From: CALVGQ01 sp031551965
Lineage (GTDB): Bacteria; Bacillota_I; Bacilli_A; Erysipelotrichales; Erysipelotrichaceae
Assembly (NCBI GenBank): GCA_031551965.1
Contig: JAVBMW010000030.1
Coordinates: forward strand, 1-64,000
DNA: 64,000 nt
Direction: 5' to 3'
Shown: positions 1-8,227 of the stretch, one piece after another
Layout: each line of letters opens with the position of its first letter
How positions within the stretch are numbered: the first letter of the stretch is position 1
Notes under the pieces: generated by a model
What the model saw: the letters and a program-made list of their open reading frames with translations, nothing else
Database searches by the model: none
Told to the model about the DNA's origin: nothing
Translations under genes and position numbers: made by a program

Positions 1-1
1 G

Positions 2-652
2 GGTGATTTAGCTGTATCTCAAAGTATTGAGATTATGAGAACTTTCAAAGAAATGCGTCATTATCTTATGATGAATAGTGAGTTTGTAACACAAAGAGAT
101 TTATATTCATTAAGACAAGAACTATATTTAGATAATAATGAAATCAAAGAAGATGTTAAATCACTAAAAAGAGATTTGGATGAAGTGATGAATAGCTTTA
201 TACCCAATATTCCTCTTAAACAATTTGTGATATTAAACAACATGAAATTTGAGGCAAGTATTGCGATTGAATATATAATTTCATTAGCTAAACAATCAAT
301 CATTATCATTGATGATTATCCAAATATCGATACTTTGAGTATACTAAGATCAAAACAAGATGGAGTAGCAGTAACTTTGATTACAGATAATAAGGGAAAA
401 AAATTAACTTTAAAACATGTGAATGATTTTATGAAGGAATATGGAAATATAGCAATTAAAGAGAATGGAGTTGCTCACGATCGATTTATCATATTAGATT
501 ACGGAACTCCTTATGAGCAAATCTATCATCTTGGACAGTCCATTAAAGATGCAGGCAACAAATTAGGTGCGATTAATTTAATATCGGATACATTTATATT
601 ACATCCAACGATCGACCTACTATTGAAAGGAAATAATCTAAAACTAATTTAG
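2..652 (+). CDS. ORF6N-domain (phage antirepressor-like) protein, C-terminal part, cut by window start
   Basis: The reading frame is open from base 2 and the first in-frame ATG at 35 lies inside the conserved sequence SQSIEIMRTFKEMRHYL, so the gene begins upstream of the window. This segment is what follows the N-terminal ORF6N DNA-binding domain in chromosomal and prophage ORF6N proteins. It is followed by a short helical linker (about residues 25-60 of the visible part) and a C-terminal alpha/beta domain with the motifs IIIIDDYPN, HDRFIILDYG and SIKDAGNKLGAI that is usual in this family. Such proteins are thought to be phage-derived regulators. The missing N-terminus is matched by a decayed relative 130 bp downstream. 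No terminator is obvious directly after the stop. Confidence 0.75.
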   Translation, partial: GDLAVSQSIEIMRTFKEMRHYLMMNSEFVTQRDLYSLRQELYLDNNEIKEDVKSLKRDLDEVMNSFIPNIPLKQFVILNNMKFEASIAIEYIISLAKQSIIIIDDYPNIDTLSILRSKQDGVAVTLITDNKGKKLTLKHVNDFMKEYGNIAIKENGVAHDRFIILDYGTPYEQIYHLGQSIKDAGNKLGAINLISDTFILHPTIDLLLKGNNLKLI

Positions 653-783
653 TCTAATTAAAACGGCTAATTTGCCCAGGTAAACATGGATTATTTTGCA
701 TGTACATGAGGTTTACATGTTTTTGATTAAGGACCTCATAAATATTTAGAATAATAATACCAAGATTTTTTAATTGCCATAAA

Positions 784-1025
784 AGAATATTAAAGAATTT
801 GATTTATACAATCAGAGGTCAACAAGTAATGCTAGATTCAGATTTGGCAAAACTGTATGGTTATGAAACGAAGCGTTTAAACGAACAAGTAAAAAATAAC
901 AAAGAAAGATTTACAAATGATTCATATTTAGGCTGATTGAAGAAGAGATAAATTTGGTGAGGTCGAAAAAAACGGCCTCACCAAATAATGCCTTTTTTAA
1001 AGGGAAAAAAGAGGTCGAAGTGTAA
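784..1025 (+). pseudogene. Remnant of a second ORF6N-domain gene (N-terminal part, frameshifted)
   Basis: Reading from 784 gives RILKNLIYTIRGQQVMLDSD followed by LAKLYGYETKRLNEQVKNN and KERFTNDSYLG, then a stop at 934-936. This is the canonical N-terminus of an ORF6N domain. No start codon precedes it; an in-frame TAA lies at 739-741. Shifting frame near 930 restores a plausible continuation, RLIEEEINLVRSKKTASPNN, which runs to a TAA at 1023-1025. The match therefore spans a frameshift and lacks both a start and the C-terminal two-thirds. It is probably a duplicate of the gene at 2-652 or a relic of recombination between paralogues. The rest of the gap (653-783 and 1026-1225) shows no other coding sequence that I can support. 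Confidence 0.72.
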
Positions 1026-1225
1026 AAGACACTAAACACAATGCTTTAAGGTTTGAGTGGAATCTTAATTCCAGTTGAAAATCAAAAATATTGTAATGAA
1101 TAATTATTAAATTTGTAAAGTATTTGTAAAAATTGCAATATATAACACTTTTCATCAATCTTTAACAGTTATTTTATATTTATTTATTTTTAATCGTGAT
1201 AGAATTACATTAATGAGGTGAGAGA

Positions 1226-2014
1226 ATGCCTGCAAATTATACACATGCCTATTATGGGAGAGAAGTATTTAAGCAGTTAAGCAGTGAACTTAAGCAATTG
1301 GTGAAGAAACACTGGGAATTATATAATATTGGGTTACATGGACCAGATATTTTATTTTTTTATAAGCCGTTGTCTCAAAATGAAATAAGAGCTTATGGAA
1401 CACAATTACATGAAAAGGCTGCGGAAGCATTTTTTCTTAATGCCCGAAAAGTCATCGCAGAAAGTAGTGATCCTGAAGCTGCATTGGTTTACATTTTAGG
1501 ATTCATCAATCATTTTGTCTTGGACAGTGAATGTCATCCGATCATCAATCAATTTGAAAAGGATAGTAAAATAAGTCATGCTGAAATCGAATCAGAATTG
1601 GATCGTGTTTATTTGATTAAAGATGGAAAAAATCCGATCAAAAGTAAGATTACCGAAAATGTGATCGTAACCGATAAAAATGCACAAATCATTGCACCGT
1701 TTTTTGATATTCCTGTTAAGGAATGTAAATACGCAATCAAATCAATGAATTTTTATTTGGATCTGTTTGTTGCTCCGAGTCAATTAAGATACAAGTTTGT
1801 ATTGTGGGCAATGAAAAAAGCAGGAGTATATGATTCTTATCATGGATTAGTGATGAATCGCGAAGTTAATAAAAACTGTGATTCAAACAGTTTGCGTTGT
1901 CAAAGACATTTAATACAGGCATCAAATGAGTCGGCAAGACTCATTAAGGAATATTTTGATACATATAAAACAGATGCACCACTAGATATTCGTTACCAAA
2001 GAAATTATGAATAG
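1226..2014 (+). CDS. Zinc-dependent phospholipase C-like protein
   Basis: 262 residues starting MPANYTHAYYG, preceded by GAGGTGAG with good spacing. The early His (residue 7), the segment GLHGPDILFFY (about 36-46), and INHFVLDSECHP (about 93-104) carry the His/Asp pattern of the zinc-dependent phospholipase C/P1 nuclease-type domain. That domain is found in many uncharacterised Firmicutes proteins. No signal peptide is visible, so unlike secreted clostridial alpha-toxins it is predicted to be cytosolic, and its substrate is unknown. It lies 12 bp before the MFS permease gene and is probably co-transcribed with it. The family assignment rests on motifs only; enzymatic activity is inferred. Confidence 0.68.
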   Translation: MPANYTHAYYGREVFKQLSSELKQLVKKHWELYNIGLHGPDILFFYKPLSQNEIRAYGTQLHEKAAEAFFLNARKVIAESSDPEAALVYILGFINHFVLDSECHPIINQFEKDSKISHAEIESELDRVYLIKDGKNPIKSKITENVIVTDKNAQIIAPFFDIPVKECKYAIKSMNFYLDLFVAPSQLRYKFVLWAMKKAGVYDSYHGLVMNREVNKNCDSNSLRCQRHLIQASNESARLIKEYFDTYKTDAPLDIRYQRNYE

Positions 2015-2026
2015 GGAGAGAATCTT

Positions 2027-3268
2027 ATGAAAGAAAAATTAACGAAATTAGAGAAACAATGGATTTTATATGATGTAGGAAATTCAGCTTTTATCCTACT
2101 AGTTACAACTATTATACCAATTTATTTTGATTCACTCTGTACTGCAGCTGGGTTAAGTGATGCACAATATTTAGCTTATTGGGGATATGCAGCATCGATT
2201 TGTACACTGATCGTTGCGTTTCTTGGACCAGTACTTGGAACAATTGCCGACAACAAGAACTTTAAGAAAAAAGTGTTTACTGTTTCGATGATGATTGGGG
2301 TATGTGCTTTAGCTGCTTTTTCCTTACCTAAAACATGGCTTGGATTTCTTGCGTTGTTTATTGTGGCGAAAGTAGGATTTAGCACAAGTTTGATTTTTTA
2401 CGATGCTATGCTTACCGATGTAACTACACCTGAGCGAATGGATGTAGTATCAAGCCAAGGTTATGCATGGGGATATATTGGAAGCTGTGTTCCGTTTATT
2501 ATAAGTTTGATGGTAGTTTTATTTAATGAAACAATTGGTATTTCAATTATGACCGCAATGACAATTGCATTCCTTATCAATGCGGCTTGGTGGTTGCTCA
2601 ATTCACTACCATTAATTAAAAATTATAAACAGATTTATTATGTGGAAACTGAAGAACATGTTATTTCGAACAGCTTTAAACGTTTAGGTAAAACATTTTC
2701 AGAAATGAAAGACAATAAAAAAGTTCTATTCTTTATGATTGCTTTCTTCTTCTATATTGATGGGGTTTATACGATCATTGATATGGCAACAGCTTACGGA
2801 AGTGCTTTGGGACTTGATTCTACTGGATTGTTGCTTGCATTACTAGTAACTCAACTTGTGGCTTTCCCAAGCGCTTTAGTATTCGCAAATCTTTCTAAAA
2901 AAATAGATAACAGTAAGCTGATCAAAGTTTGTATTCTTGCTTATACAGGGATTGCCTTATTTGCGATTCAATTAGATCAATTATGGAAATTCTGGGTGCT
3001 TGCAGTTTGTGTTGGTTTATTCCAAGGAGGAATCCAAGCACTATCACGTTCATATTTTGCTCAAATCATTCCTTCTGAAAATTCGGGAGAATACTTTGGA
3101 TTGTTTGATATTTGTGGTAAAGGAGCATCCTTTGTTGGTACATTCTTGATCGGTGTTCTATCTCAAATGACAGGAAGTGCTAATGGAGCAATTTCTATCC
3201 TGGCAGTTATGTTTGTGATTGGATACTTCATGTTTAATAAAGCGACAAAAATTAAAGAAACAAATTAA
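2027..3268 (+). CDS. MFS permease, UMF1 (Atg22-like) type
   Basis: 413 residues with about 12 hydrophobic segments. The N-terminus KQWILYDVGNSAFILLVTT is the signature start of the UMF1/Atg22-like branch of the major facilitator superfamily. A hydrophilic central loop (about residues 195-235) divides the two six-helix halves, as usual for MFS. The location is the cytoplasmic membrane. The exported or imported substrate of bacterial UMF1 proteins is not established; eukaryotic Atg22 exports amino acids from vacuoles. It follows the phospholipase-like gene in a likely two-gene operon and is closed by two hairpins downstream. Confidence 0.82.
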   Translation: MKEKLTKLEKQWILYDVGNSAFILLVTTIIPIYFDSLCTAAGLSDAQYLAYWGYAASICTLIVAFLGPVLGTIADNKNFKKKVFTVSMMIGVCALAAFSLPKTWLGFLALFIVAKVGFSTSLIFYDAMLTDVTTPERMDVVSSQGYAWGYIGSCVPFIISLMVVLFNETIGISIMTAMTIAFLINAAWWLLNSLPLIKNYKQIYYVETEEHVISNSFKRLGKTFSEMKDNKKVLFFMIAFFFYIDGVYTIIDMATAYGSALGLDSTGLLLALLVTQLVAFPSALVFANLSKKIDNSKLIKVCILAYTGIALFAIQLDQLWKFWVLAVCVGLFQGGIQALSRSYFAQIIPSENSGEYFGLFDICGKGASFVGTFLIGVLSQMTGSANGAISILAVMFVIGYFMFNKATKIKETN

Positions 3269-3282
3269 TAATCAATTAAAAC

Positions 3283-3314
3283 AGCAACTCTTTATGTAGG
3301 GTTGCTTTTTCTTT
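3283..3314 (+). terminator. Rho-independent terminator after the MFS gene
   Basis: AGCAAC at 3283-3288 pairs with GTTGCT at 3301-3306 and is followed by a T-rich tail. It lies 15 bp after the MFS stop codon. Confidence 0.8.
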
Positions 3315-3345
3315 AAAACGAAAATATTTGAAAAGTTTAAAATGT

Positions 3346-3370
3346 AAAAAAAGCCAATGAAGGCTTTTTT
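3346..3370. terminator. Bidirectional terminator between convergent genes
   Basis: An A-run plus GCC (3346-3355) pairs with GGC plus a T-run (3362-3370) across a 6-base loop. The flanking A and T runs make it usable from both strands: the MFS gene on plus and the HAD/ROK pair on minus. Confidence 0.75.
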
Positions 3371-3438
3371 GCGATATTAACTAATTAGAACAAGGGAGTG
3401 CTTCAATATAGATAATAATCGCTATTGAATCTGAAATT

Positions 3439-4056
3439 TCAAATTACTTTTAATAAATCAAATGGTGTAATTAAATCATAGTGACCAGTTAATTTTTTAA
3501 TTCGAGGAGAACCCCATTGAATAGCTGCAAAATCAACTTCAGCATTTGATGCACATTCCTTATCAGAATGACTATCTCCAACATAAAGAATTTCAGAAGG
3601 TTTTGATTTTGTCATTTCCATGTATTTTAATAATGGTTCTGCAGATGGTTTATGTTTGCTTGTCATCTCAGAAAAGATAAAAGTATCAAAATAGCGATCA
3701 ATTCCTAAATCTTGTACCCCATCAATATATTCTTGTTTAGTCTTCGAAGTTACGATTCCAAGTGAAATGTTTAAGGATTTCAGTTTTATAAGTGTTTCTT
3801 CAATATCTTCAAACAATTGAACAGGAATTGCCATTTCTTTAATTTGCTTGTTCCATAATTTTTCAATTGCTGGATCATTAATGCCTAATTGATTTAAAGC
3901 ATCTTTAGATGGTATACCCAATACAAAGCTTAAACTATCAGCTTGAAATTGAATGTTCGATTTAAGTAAAGTACTGTATAAACCACATAGAATGGCATAT
4001 TCATTATCAACTAAAGTACCATCAACATCAAATACGATGTGATTATAATTGCTCAT
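3439..4056 (-). CDS. HAD-family phosphatase (phosphoglycolate phosphatase-like)
   Basis: 205 residues with the HAD motifs in order: FDVDGTLVDN at the N-terminus (nucleophile Asp and general-acid Asp), VTSKTKQ (motif II, about 114-120), a conserved Lys in KHKPSAEP (motif III) and YVGDSHSD (motif IV). A helical cap domain lies between motifs I and II, making this a subfamily IA phosphatase. Likely substrates are small sugar or glycolyl phosphates; the exact one cannot be read from sequence. Its ATG overlaps the 3' end of the upstream ROK gene by 4 bp (4053-4056), so the two are translationally coupled and may act on one sugar pathway. Confidence 0.82.
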   Translation of the reverse strand: MSNYNHIVFDVDGTLVDNEYAILCGLYSTLLKSNIQFQADSLSFVLGIPSKDALNQLGINDPAIEKLWNKQIKEMAIPVQLFEDIEETLIKLKSLNISLGIVTSKTKQEYIDGVQDLGIDRYFDTFIFSEMTSKHKPSAEPLLKYMEMTKSKPSEILYVGDSHSDKECASNAEVDFAAIQWGSPRIKKLTGHYDLITPFDLLKVI

Positions 4057-5024
4057 AATGTTTTACCTGTTTCAAGAGCTAATTGAAATAAGCCAGTTTC
4101 ATAATGTTTATCAAATTCATCACTGATTTCAATATTAGGCAATAGCTCTGTAGGTAAATATATTAAACAATTTTTACGGATTGTTGAAATATCTCCTTTG
4201 AGGAAGTGATTATCATACAAAGTCACTTGATCTGGGTTGATTAAAGCAGCATAGCTACAAATTAGTTTGCAATAAAGCTCAATAATTTCTTCATCGGGTA
4301 ATTCCTGTCTCGGATTGAAACCGAAACCTGGTAAAAATTCTATTTCACCTGCATAATTGCAAGCACCACGCCATACTGATCCTTCAAGAATGATACCGGC
4401 TCCAAAACAACATCCAATTCCAAAATAAAGACTAATGGCTGCCTTTGGTTTATGGTTAGCACAATGCCATTGTCCCAAGGCTACAATGTGCATGTCATTA
4501 TCAACGACAACAGGAATGGAAGTAAGATTTGCAAAATGTACTGGAAGATTGATTCCTTTCAGCTCTTCCCAGATTCCTTCTTTTACAATTCCTTTAGCGA
4601 TCATAGCTGCAATGCCAATCGCAACTGTTTTAATATTTGGATATTTTTTTTCCGTTGTAAGGATCAACTCATCCAATGTAGCTAAAAGGCCTTTATCAAG
4701 ATAAGAAATAGAACCATGGTCAATGTTGAAATAATTAAGATTGCGGATATGCCATGTAATTTCAAGTCCTTCGATCGCAATCAATAAATACATTGAATAA
4801 TTAGCATTCAAAGCATATTGACAGGCTGCTCTTCCACCAGTAGAGTTTCGTTCTAAACATTCTTCAACTTTACCTTGTTCGCACAATTCTAGTAATAAAC
4901 GCGTTACGGTTGGGATGCTTAATCCAGTTTCACGGGCAAGTTCACTAATACTCGTTTTTTCAACTTGAGCTAGAAGTTCACAAATGTTTTGCATGTTTCT
5001 GTCTTTAATTAATTCAGTTTTCAC
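4053..5024 (-). CDS. ROK-family transcriptional regulator
   Basis: 323 residues, with a GTG start chosen because AAGGAGTGAT lies just upstream. Residues about 1-60 form a winged helix-turn-helix with the pattern SISELARETGLSIPTVTRLL. The rest is a ROK fold with VVVDNDMHIVALG and IGCCFGAGII. The typical ROK zinc-binding CxCGxxGC motif is not evident: the corresponding stretch reads YAGEIEFLPGFGF. Full sugar-kinase activity is therefore doubtful and a sugar-responsive repressor is more likely. It is transcribed leftward with a HAD phosphatase. The AT-rich upstream region (5025-5100) holds several TTAA-type repeats that could be an operator. Confidence 0.8.
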   Translation of the reverse strand: MKTELIKDRNMQNICELLAQVEKTSISELARETGLSIPTVTRLLLELCEQGKVEECLERNSTGGRAACQYALNANYSMYLLIAIEGLEITWHIRNLNYFNIDHGSISYLDKGLLATLDELILTTEKKYPNIKTVAIGIAAMIAKGIVKEGIWEELKGINLPVHFANLTSIPVVVDNDMHIVALGQWHCANHKPKAAISLYFGIGCCFGAGIILEGSVWRGACNYAGEIEFLPGFGFNPRQELPDEEIIELYCKLICSYAALINPDQVTLYDNHFLKGDISTIRKNCLIYLPTELLPNIEISDEFDKHYETGLFQLALETGKTL

Positions 5025-5117
5025 AAAATCACTCCTTTTTAATTAACTTTTTAAAACAATGTTAATAAGTAATTAAAATATATCATTTGCTTAAATATTT
5101 GTCAATGTTTTGAAATA

Positions 5118-5164
5118 AAAAAGCTAAACATCTTAGAGATTAATCTGTTATGTTTTAGCTTTTT
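5118..5164 (-). terminator. Terminator downstream of proC
   Basis: AAAAAGCTAAACA (5118-5130) pairs with TGTTTTAGCTTTTT (5151-5164) with one bulged base. On the minus strand the stem ends in a T-run, immediately after the proC stop. Confidence 0.75.
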
Positions 5165-5168
5165 ATGT

Positions 5169-5969
5169 TTATTGTCCGAGTTCAATTGATCTTTTGATTG
5201 CTGCGGCATTAGCTTCTTTGAAAACTTGTTCAAGTCTTCCGTCTTTTAGAATATTCATGGCTTCGATCGTAGCGCCACCTTTGCTACAAACCATGGTGAT
5301 GAGTTCTTCTGGGGTTCTACCATCAGTTTGAAGAAGGGTGCTTGCCCCAATGAAGGTTTGAATAACCATTTGTAAGGCATCATTGTATTCAAAACCATGA
5401 TTGACTGCATCTTTCGCGAGTAAATCGATAAAATAATAAACATAAGCTGGAGTACTCCCACTGACAGGGATGATCGCATCCATTAAACTTTCATCGATAA
5501 GACATGTTTTACCGATACTATTAAATAATCCTTGGATTTGTTGATACTCAGAATCAGAAACTTCCTTGCTTCTGCATAATGCGGTCGCACCAAGTCCGAT
5601 CATGAGTGGTGTGTTTGGCATAGTACGAACAACTTTTGAATTTGGAAAAACATGTTGAATAGAATTGATATTGATCCCTGCTGCAATGCTTAATAGAAGT
5701 GGTTTATTTTTGATGTGTCTGATTTTTTCAAATAATTCATTGAATCCTTGTGGTTTGATTGCCAACATTAATATCTCACAATTTTCTGCACATTCAACTT
5801 CATTAGAAAAATAGTGCATTCCGAGGTGGTTTGCCTTTTCGGTATTTTTCTCACTTCTTTGATAATATCCAACTTCACTGGCAGCATAAACATTTTGTTT
5901 TATTGCACCTTCTGCAATCGCAAAGCCCATATTTCCTAAACCGATAATTCCAAGTTTTACTTTCTTCAT
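5169..5969 (-). CDS. proC: Pyrroline-5-carboxylate reductase
   Basis: 266 residues, normal length for ProC, which reduces 1-pyrroline-5-carboxylate to L-proline with NAD(P)H in the cytosol. The N-terminal Rossmann motif is GIIGLGNMGFAIAEG (residues about 7-21). The segment VVRTMPNTPLMIG (about 111-123) and the C-terminal dimerisation segment with VCSKGGATIEAM (about 228-239) are characteristic of ProC. The ATG is preceded by AAAGGACG. It stands alone on the minus strand, divergent from priA, and the shared 75-bp spacer holds a perfect 11-bp inverted repeat. No glutamate kinase or gamma-glutamyl phosphate reductase gene is nearby. Confidence 0.95.
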   Translation of the reverse strand: MKKVKLGIIGLGNMGFAIAEGAIKQNVYAASEVGYYQRSEKNTEKANHLGMHYFSNEVECAENCEILMLAIKPQGFNELFEKIRHIKNKPLLLSIAAGININSIQHVFPNSKVVRTMPNTPLMIGLGATALCRSKEVSDSEYQQIQGLFNSIGKTCLIDESLMDAIIPVSGSTPAYVYYFIDLLAKDAVNHGFEYNDALQMVIQTFIGASTLLQTDGRTPEELITMVCSKGGATIEAMNILKDGRLEQVFKEANAAAIKRSIELGQ

Positions 5970-5994
5970 AATTTGACCGTCCTTTACTTAGATA

Positions 5995-6026
5995 TTTTAA
6001 CATAAGGAACCTTGTTTATGTTAAAA
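5995..6026. promoter_or_regulatory. Perfect 11-bp inverted repeat between divergent proC and priA
   Basis: TTTTAACATAA (5995-6005) and TTATGTTAAAA (6016-6026) are exact reverse complements separated by 10 bases. Each arm can be read as a TTAACA -35-like element on one strand and a TAAAAT -10-like element on the other, with a 19-bp spacer. Symmetric, overlapping divergent promoters or an operator are both plausible. Confidence 0.5.
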
Positions 6027-6044
6027 TGTTAAAGAGGTGAAGGT

Positions 6045-8219
6045 ATGAAAATAGTTGAAGTTTTTGTTGAATACAATACGATGCAGCTGGATCGTACTTT
6101 TACCTATGTCAGTGATTGTGAAAATATTGAAAGAGGGAAAAGGGTCATCGTACCTTTTAACTATAAAGAAATCGTTGGTTTTGTAGAATCAGTTTCAGAA
6201 ACGCATAAAACAAAAGAAGAACTTGAAATGGAAATGGGCTTTAATTTAGGAGTGATCACTCAAGTTTTGGATGTTGAGCCATTAATTAATGAAGAATTAT
6301 TTGAATTAGCAGAGTGGATGTCAAAAGAAACTGTTTCCAGTAGGATCAGTTGTTTTCAAGCGATGTTGCCTGCTAAACTTAAACCTATATCTAATAATCA
6401 AAAGATTAAAATGGAGAACTGGGTCAAAATAAACAAAGAGTTAGAGGATGAAAAAATTAGCCCTAAACAAATAGAGGCGTTTTCATGGTTGTTAGATAAA
6501 GGAGAATGTACTCTATCAGAATATCGTGAAAAATTCAAATCAGTTGGAAAAGCACTAGAAGATAAAGGACTAGTAATAAAGTTTCAAAAAGAAGCAGTTT
6601 TTAAAGAAAGAAATATTGAAACGACAACTGGATTTCAGCTAACACAACTTCAATCCATTGCGATGAACGATATCAAAAAATGTACTCAAGATGTTGTACT
6701 ATTACATGGTGTGACAGGGAGTGGAAAAACCGAAGTTTATTTACAACTTGCACAGGAAATCGTCAGTCAGAAAAAACAAGTGCTTATCTTAGTGCCTGAA
6801 ATTTCATTGACTCCTCAAATGGTGAAGCGAGTTGAAAGTCGTTTTGGATCCAGTGTTGCGATCTACCATTCAGGTTTGAACAATCAGGAGAAATATGAAC
6901 AGTTTATCCGGGTTAAACACAATGAAGTTGATGTGATCGTAGGTACTCGTAGCGCGATCTTTATGCCATTTCATGAATTAGGTTTGATTATATTGGATGA
7001 GGAACATGATTCGAGTTATAAACAAGATTCAACGCCTCAATACCATTGTAAAGATGTTGCGATCCATCGAGCTAAAACCCATGGATGTAAAGTATTATTA
7101 GGGAGTGCGACTCCAAGTTTAGAAAGTTATGCCCGTGCCGTTAAAAAAGTATATGGTTTATGTAATATGCCAAATCGCATCAATAATCAGATGCCTATAG
7201 TTACGTTGGTTGATACACAACTGGCGATGCGAAACAATGAAAGTTATATCTTGACCAATGCATTAAAAGAGAAAATCGCAGAAAGATTGGAACGCTCTGA
7301 ACAAGTGATTCTGTTGCTGAATCGAAGAGGATATAGTCCTACCATGCGCTGCAATAGCTGTAAGGAAACGGTGATGTGTCCACATTGTGATGTCGCAATG
7401 TCTTTTCATCGCGCTGATAATAGCTTAAAATGCCACTGTTGTGGTTTTAGTCAAGCTATCGTAAAAGAATGTCCAAAATGTAAAAAGAAATCATTTAGTA
7501 TGTTAGGGGTAGGTACACAACGCTTGGTTGAAGAAGTTGAAAAAGCTTTTCCTACTGCCCGAATCGAACGGATGGATGCAGATACGACCCGTGCTAAAAA
7601 CGCTCATCAAAAAATATTGGCGCAAGTTGAAAATCATGAAATCGATGTCTTGATTGGAACCCAGATGATATCAAAAGGAATGGATTATCCCGATGTGACC
7701 TTAGTAGGAATCATTAATGGTGATGCAGGATTAAATCACACTGATTTTCATAGTGTTGAAACAACATTTCAATTGATCGTCCAGGCATCGGGAAGAAGCG
7801 GTCGATCTTCTAAACCGGGTGAAGTGGTGATTCAAGCATTTGACCCAAATCATTATGCGATCCAATTGGGATCAAAACAGGATTATCAATCATTCTTTGT
7901 CAAAGAGATGAATTATCGCCATTTGAGCTTTAATCCACCTTACTCTTTTTTGATCAGTATTGTATTTAGTCATTTGAATGCACAAGTTGCGAGTAATGAA
8001 ATGATTAAGCTGAAAAATTGGTTAATGGAGGAAGAAATCAAAGTATTAGGACCAAGTGAATTATTTAAATTACAGGACTTTAATCGTTATCGGATCATCT
8101 TAAAAGGTGATGATCGTGAGGCATTGCTTACTATTGTGTCCAAATCAATCCAAATGTGCAAAGAGCTAAAATTTAAAAGTATGATCAAGGTCGATACAAG
8201 TCCTTTGACATTAGATTAG
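6045..8219 (+). CDS. priA: Primosomal protein N', replication restart helicase PriA
   Basis: 724 residues. PriA recognises stalled replication forks and reloads the replicative helicase. The N-terminal DNA-binding region is followed by a superfamily 2 helicase core: Walker A in GVTGSGKTEVY (about 224-234), the DEEH box in LDEEHDSSYKQD (about 318-329), GSATPS (motif III) and SGRSGR (motif VI). Between the helicase lobes is a two-zinc cysteine cluster (CNSC, CPHC, CHCC, CPKC; about 444-485) with all eight cysteines present. It starts a long plus-strand housekeeping run and has an 8-bp gap to rsmB. In Bacillus, def and fmt usually sit between these two genes; here they are absent. Confidence 0.96.
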   Translation: MKIVEVFVEYNTMQLDRTFTYVSDCENIERGKRVIVPFNYKEIVGFVESVSETHKTKEELEMEMGFNLGVITQVLDVEPLINEELFELAEWMSKETVSSRISCFQAMLPAKLKPISNNQKIKMENWVKINKELEDEKISPKQIEAFSWLLDKGECTLSEYREKFKSVGKALEDKGLVIKFQKEAVFKERNIETTTGFQLTQLQSIAMNDIKKCTQDVVLLHGVTGSGKTEVYLQLAQEIVSQKKQVLILVPEISLTPQMVKRVESRFGSSVAIYHSGLNNQEKYEQFIRVKHNEVDVIVGTRSAIFMPFHELGLIILDEEHDSSYKQDSTPQYHCKDVAIHRAKTHGCKVLLGSATPSLESYARAVKKVYGLCNMPNRINNQMPIVTLVDTQLAMRNNESYILTNALKEKIAERLERSEQVILLLNRRGYSPTMRCNSCKETVMCPHCDVAMSFHRADNSLKCHCCGFSQAIVKECPKCKKKSFSMLGVGTQRLVEEVEKAFPTARIERMDADTTRAKNAHQKILAQVENHEIDVLIGTQMISKGMDYPDVTLVGIINGDAGLNHTDFHSVETTFQLIVQASGRSGRSSKPGEVVIQAFDPNHYAIQLGSKQDYQSFFVKEMNYRHLSFNPPYSFLISIVFSHLNAQVASNEMIKLKNWLMEEEIKVLGPSELFKLQDFNRYRIILKGDDREALLTIVSKSIQMCKELKFKSMIKVDTSPLTLD

Positions 8220-8227
8220 GAGTAAAT

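Noticed and set aside
4435..4704. Plus-strand ORFs of 77-89 codons inside the ROK gene
   Set aside because: They lie antisense to a well-supported coding gene, with no ribosome site or family motifs.
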